Source: Bacillota bacterium (GTDB lineage Bacteria > Bacillota > Dethiobacteria > DTU022). Taken from it: DNA of 5,932 bases. Both the position numbers and the translations under genes were made by a program. Below the pieces are notes generated by a model. It saw only the letters and a program-made list of their open reading frames with translations. It did not search any database and was not told where the DNA came from. Positions 5,922 through 5,932 of the stretch are shown here, one piece after another. Position 1 is the stretch's first letter, and the number at the start of each line of letters is the position of its first letter. The DNA is taken from NCBI GenBank assembly GCA_012510305.1, contig JAAZIE010000380.1, forward strand, positions 1 to 5,932, given 5' to 3'.

Positions 5922-5932
5922 ACGGAGGGGGC

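Larger units (their letters stand above)
5752..5932. other. Non-coding repeat-rich tail of the window
   Basis: No credible gene lies in these 181 bases. They contain weak stems directly after the hydrolase stop (GGGG 5753-5756 with CCCC 5764-5767; GGATT 5768-5772 with AATCC 5780-5784), long C and G homopolymers, a GC-rich hairpin and a terminal dyad. None has the stem plus T-run of a clear intrinsic terminator. Confidence 0.6.

Overview
The window carries five protein-coding genes, all on the + strand, in three blocks, followed by repeat-rich non-coding DNA. The GC-rich coding sequence, the strong AGGAGG-type ribosome binding sites and the BmrCD/TM287-288-type heterodimeric ABC exporter suggest a GC-rich Bacillota (Clostridia-like) bacterium. 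That placement is inference: there is no rRNA or other marker gene here.

Block 1 (2-942) holds two half-length membrane proteins of the predicted-permease family DUF318/ArsP_1 (YraQ-like), overlapping by 4 bp (ATGA). The first is cut by the window's left edge. The two are clearly paralogous (33 identical residues in an 87-residue hand alignment) and probably act together as one transporter of unknown substrate. A small hairpin follows the second stop codon.

Block 2 (1024-4716) is a two-gene operon for a heterodimeric ABC exporter. It is driven by a near-consensus vegetative promoter (TTGACT, 18 bp, TATAAT) whose -10 box covers the first available ATG. The first gene must therefore start at 1094, giving 576 aa rather than 590. 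The two genes overlap by 4 bp. The first subunit has the degenerate ATP site (Asp in place of the catalytic Glu, Gln in place of the switch His). The second has the intact catalytic Glu and His but an altered signature motif (ISQGQ). Together they would give one catalytic and one non-catalytic ATP site.

Block 3 is a 264-bp spacer (4717-4980) and a metallo-beta-lactamase-fold hydrolase gene (4981-5751). The spacer is less GC-rich near the exporter, where a minus-strand open frame may be a gene remnant, and it carries several mutually exclusive GC-rich hairpins just before the hydrolase gene. The hydrolase has HxHxDH but no obvious bridging Asp.

The last 181 bp are non-coding. They contain a C10-GG-C6 tract that can pair in two ways with a downstream G7 tract, a GC-rich hairpin, and at the very end a short dyad that resembles a dispersed intergenic repeat. 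Nothing in the window amounts to a clearly new biological system. The most useful observations are the corrected exporter start, the split permease, the divided ATP-site asymmetry, and the unexplained structured intergenic DNA.
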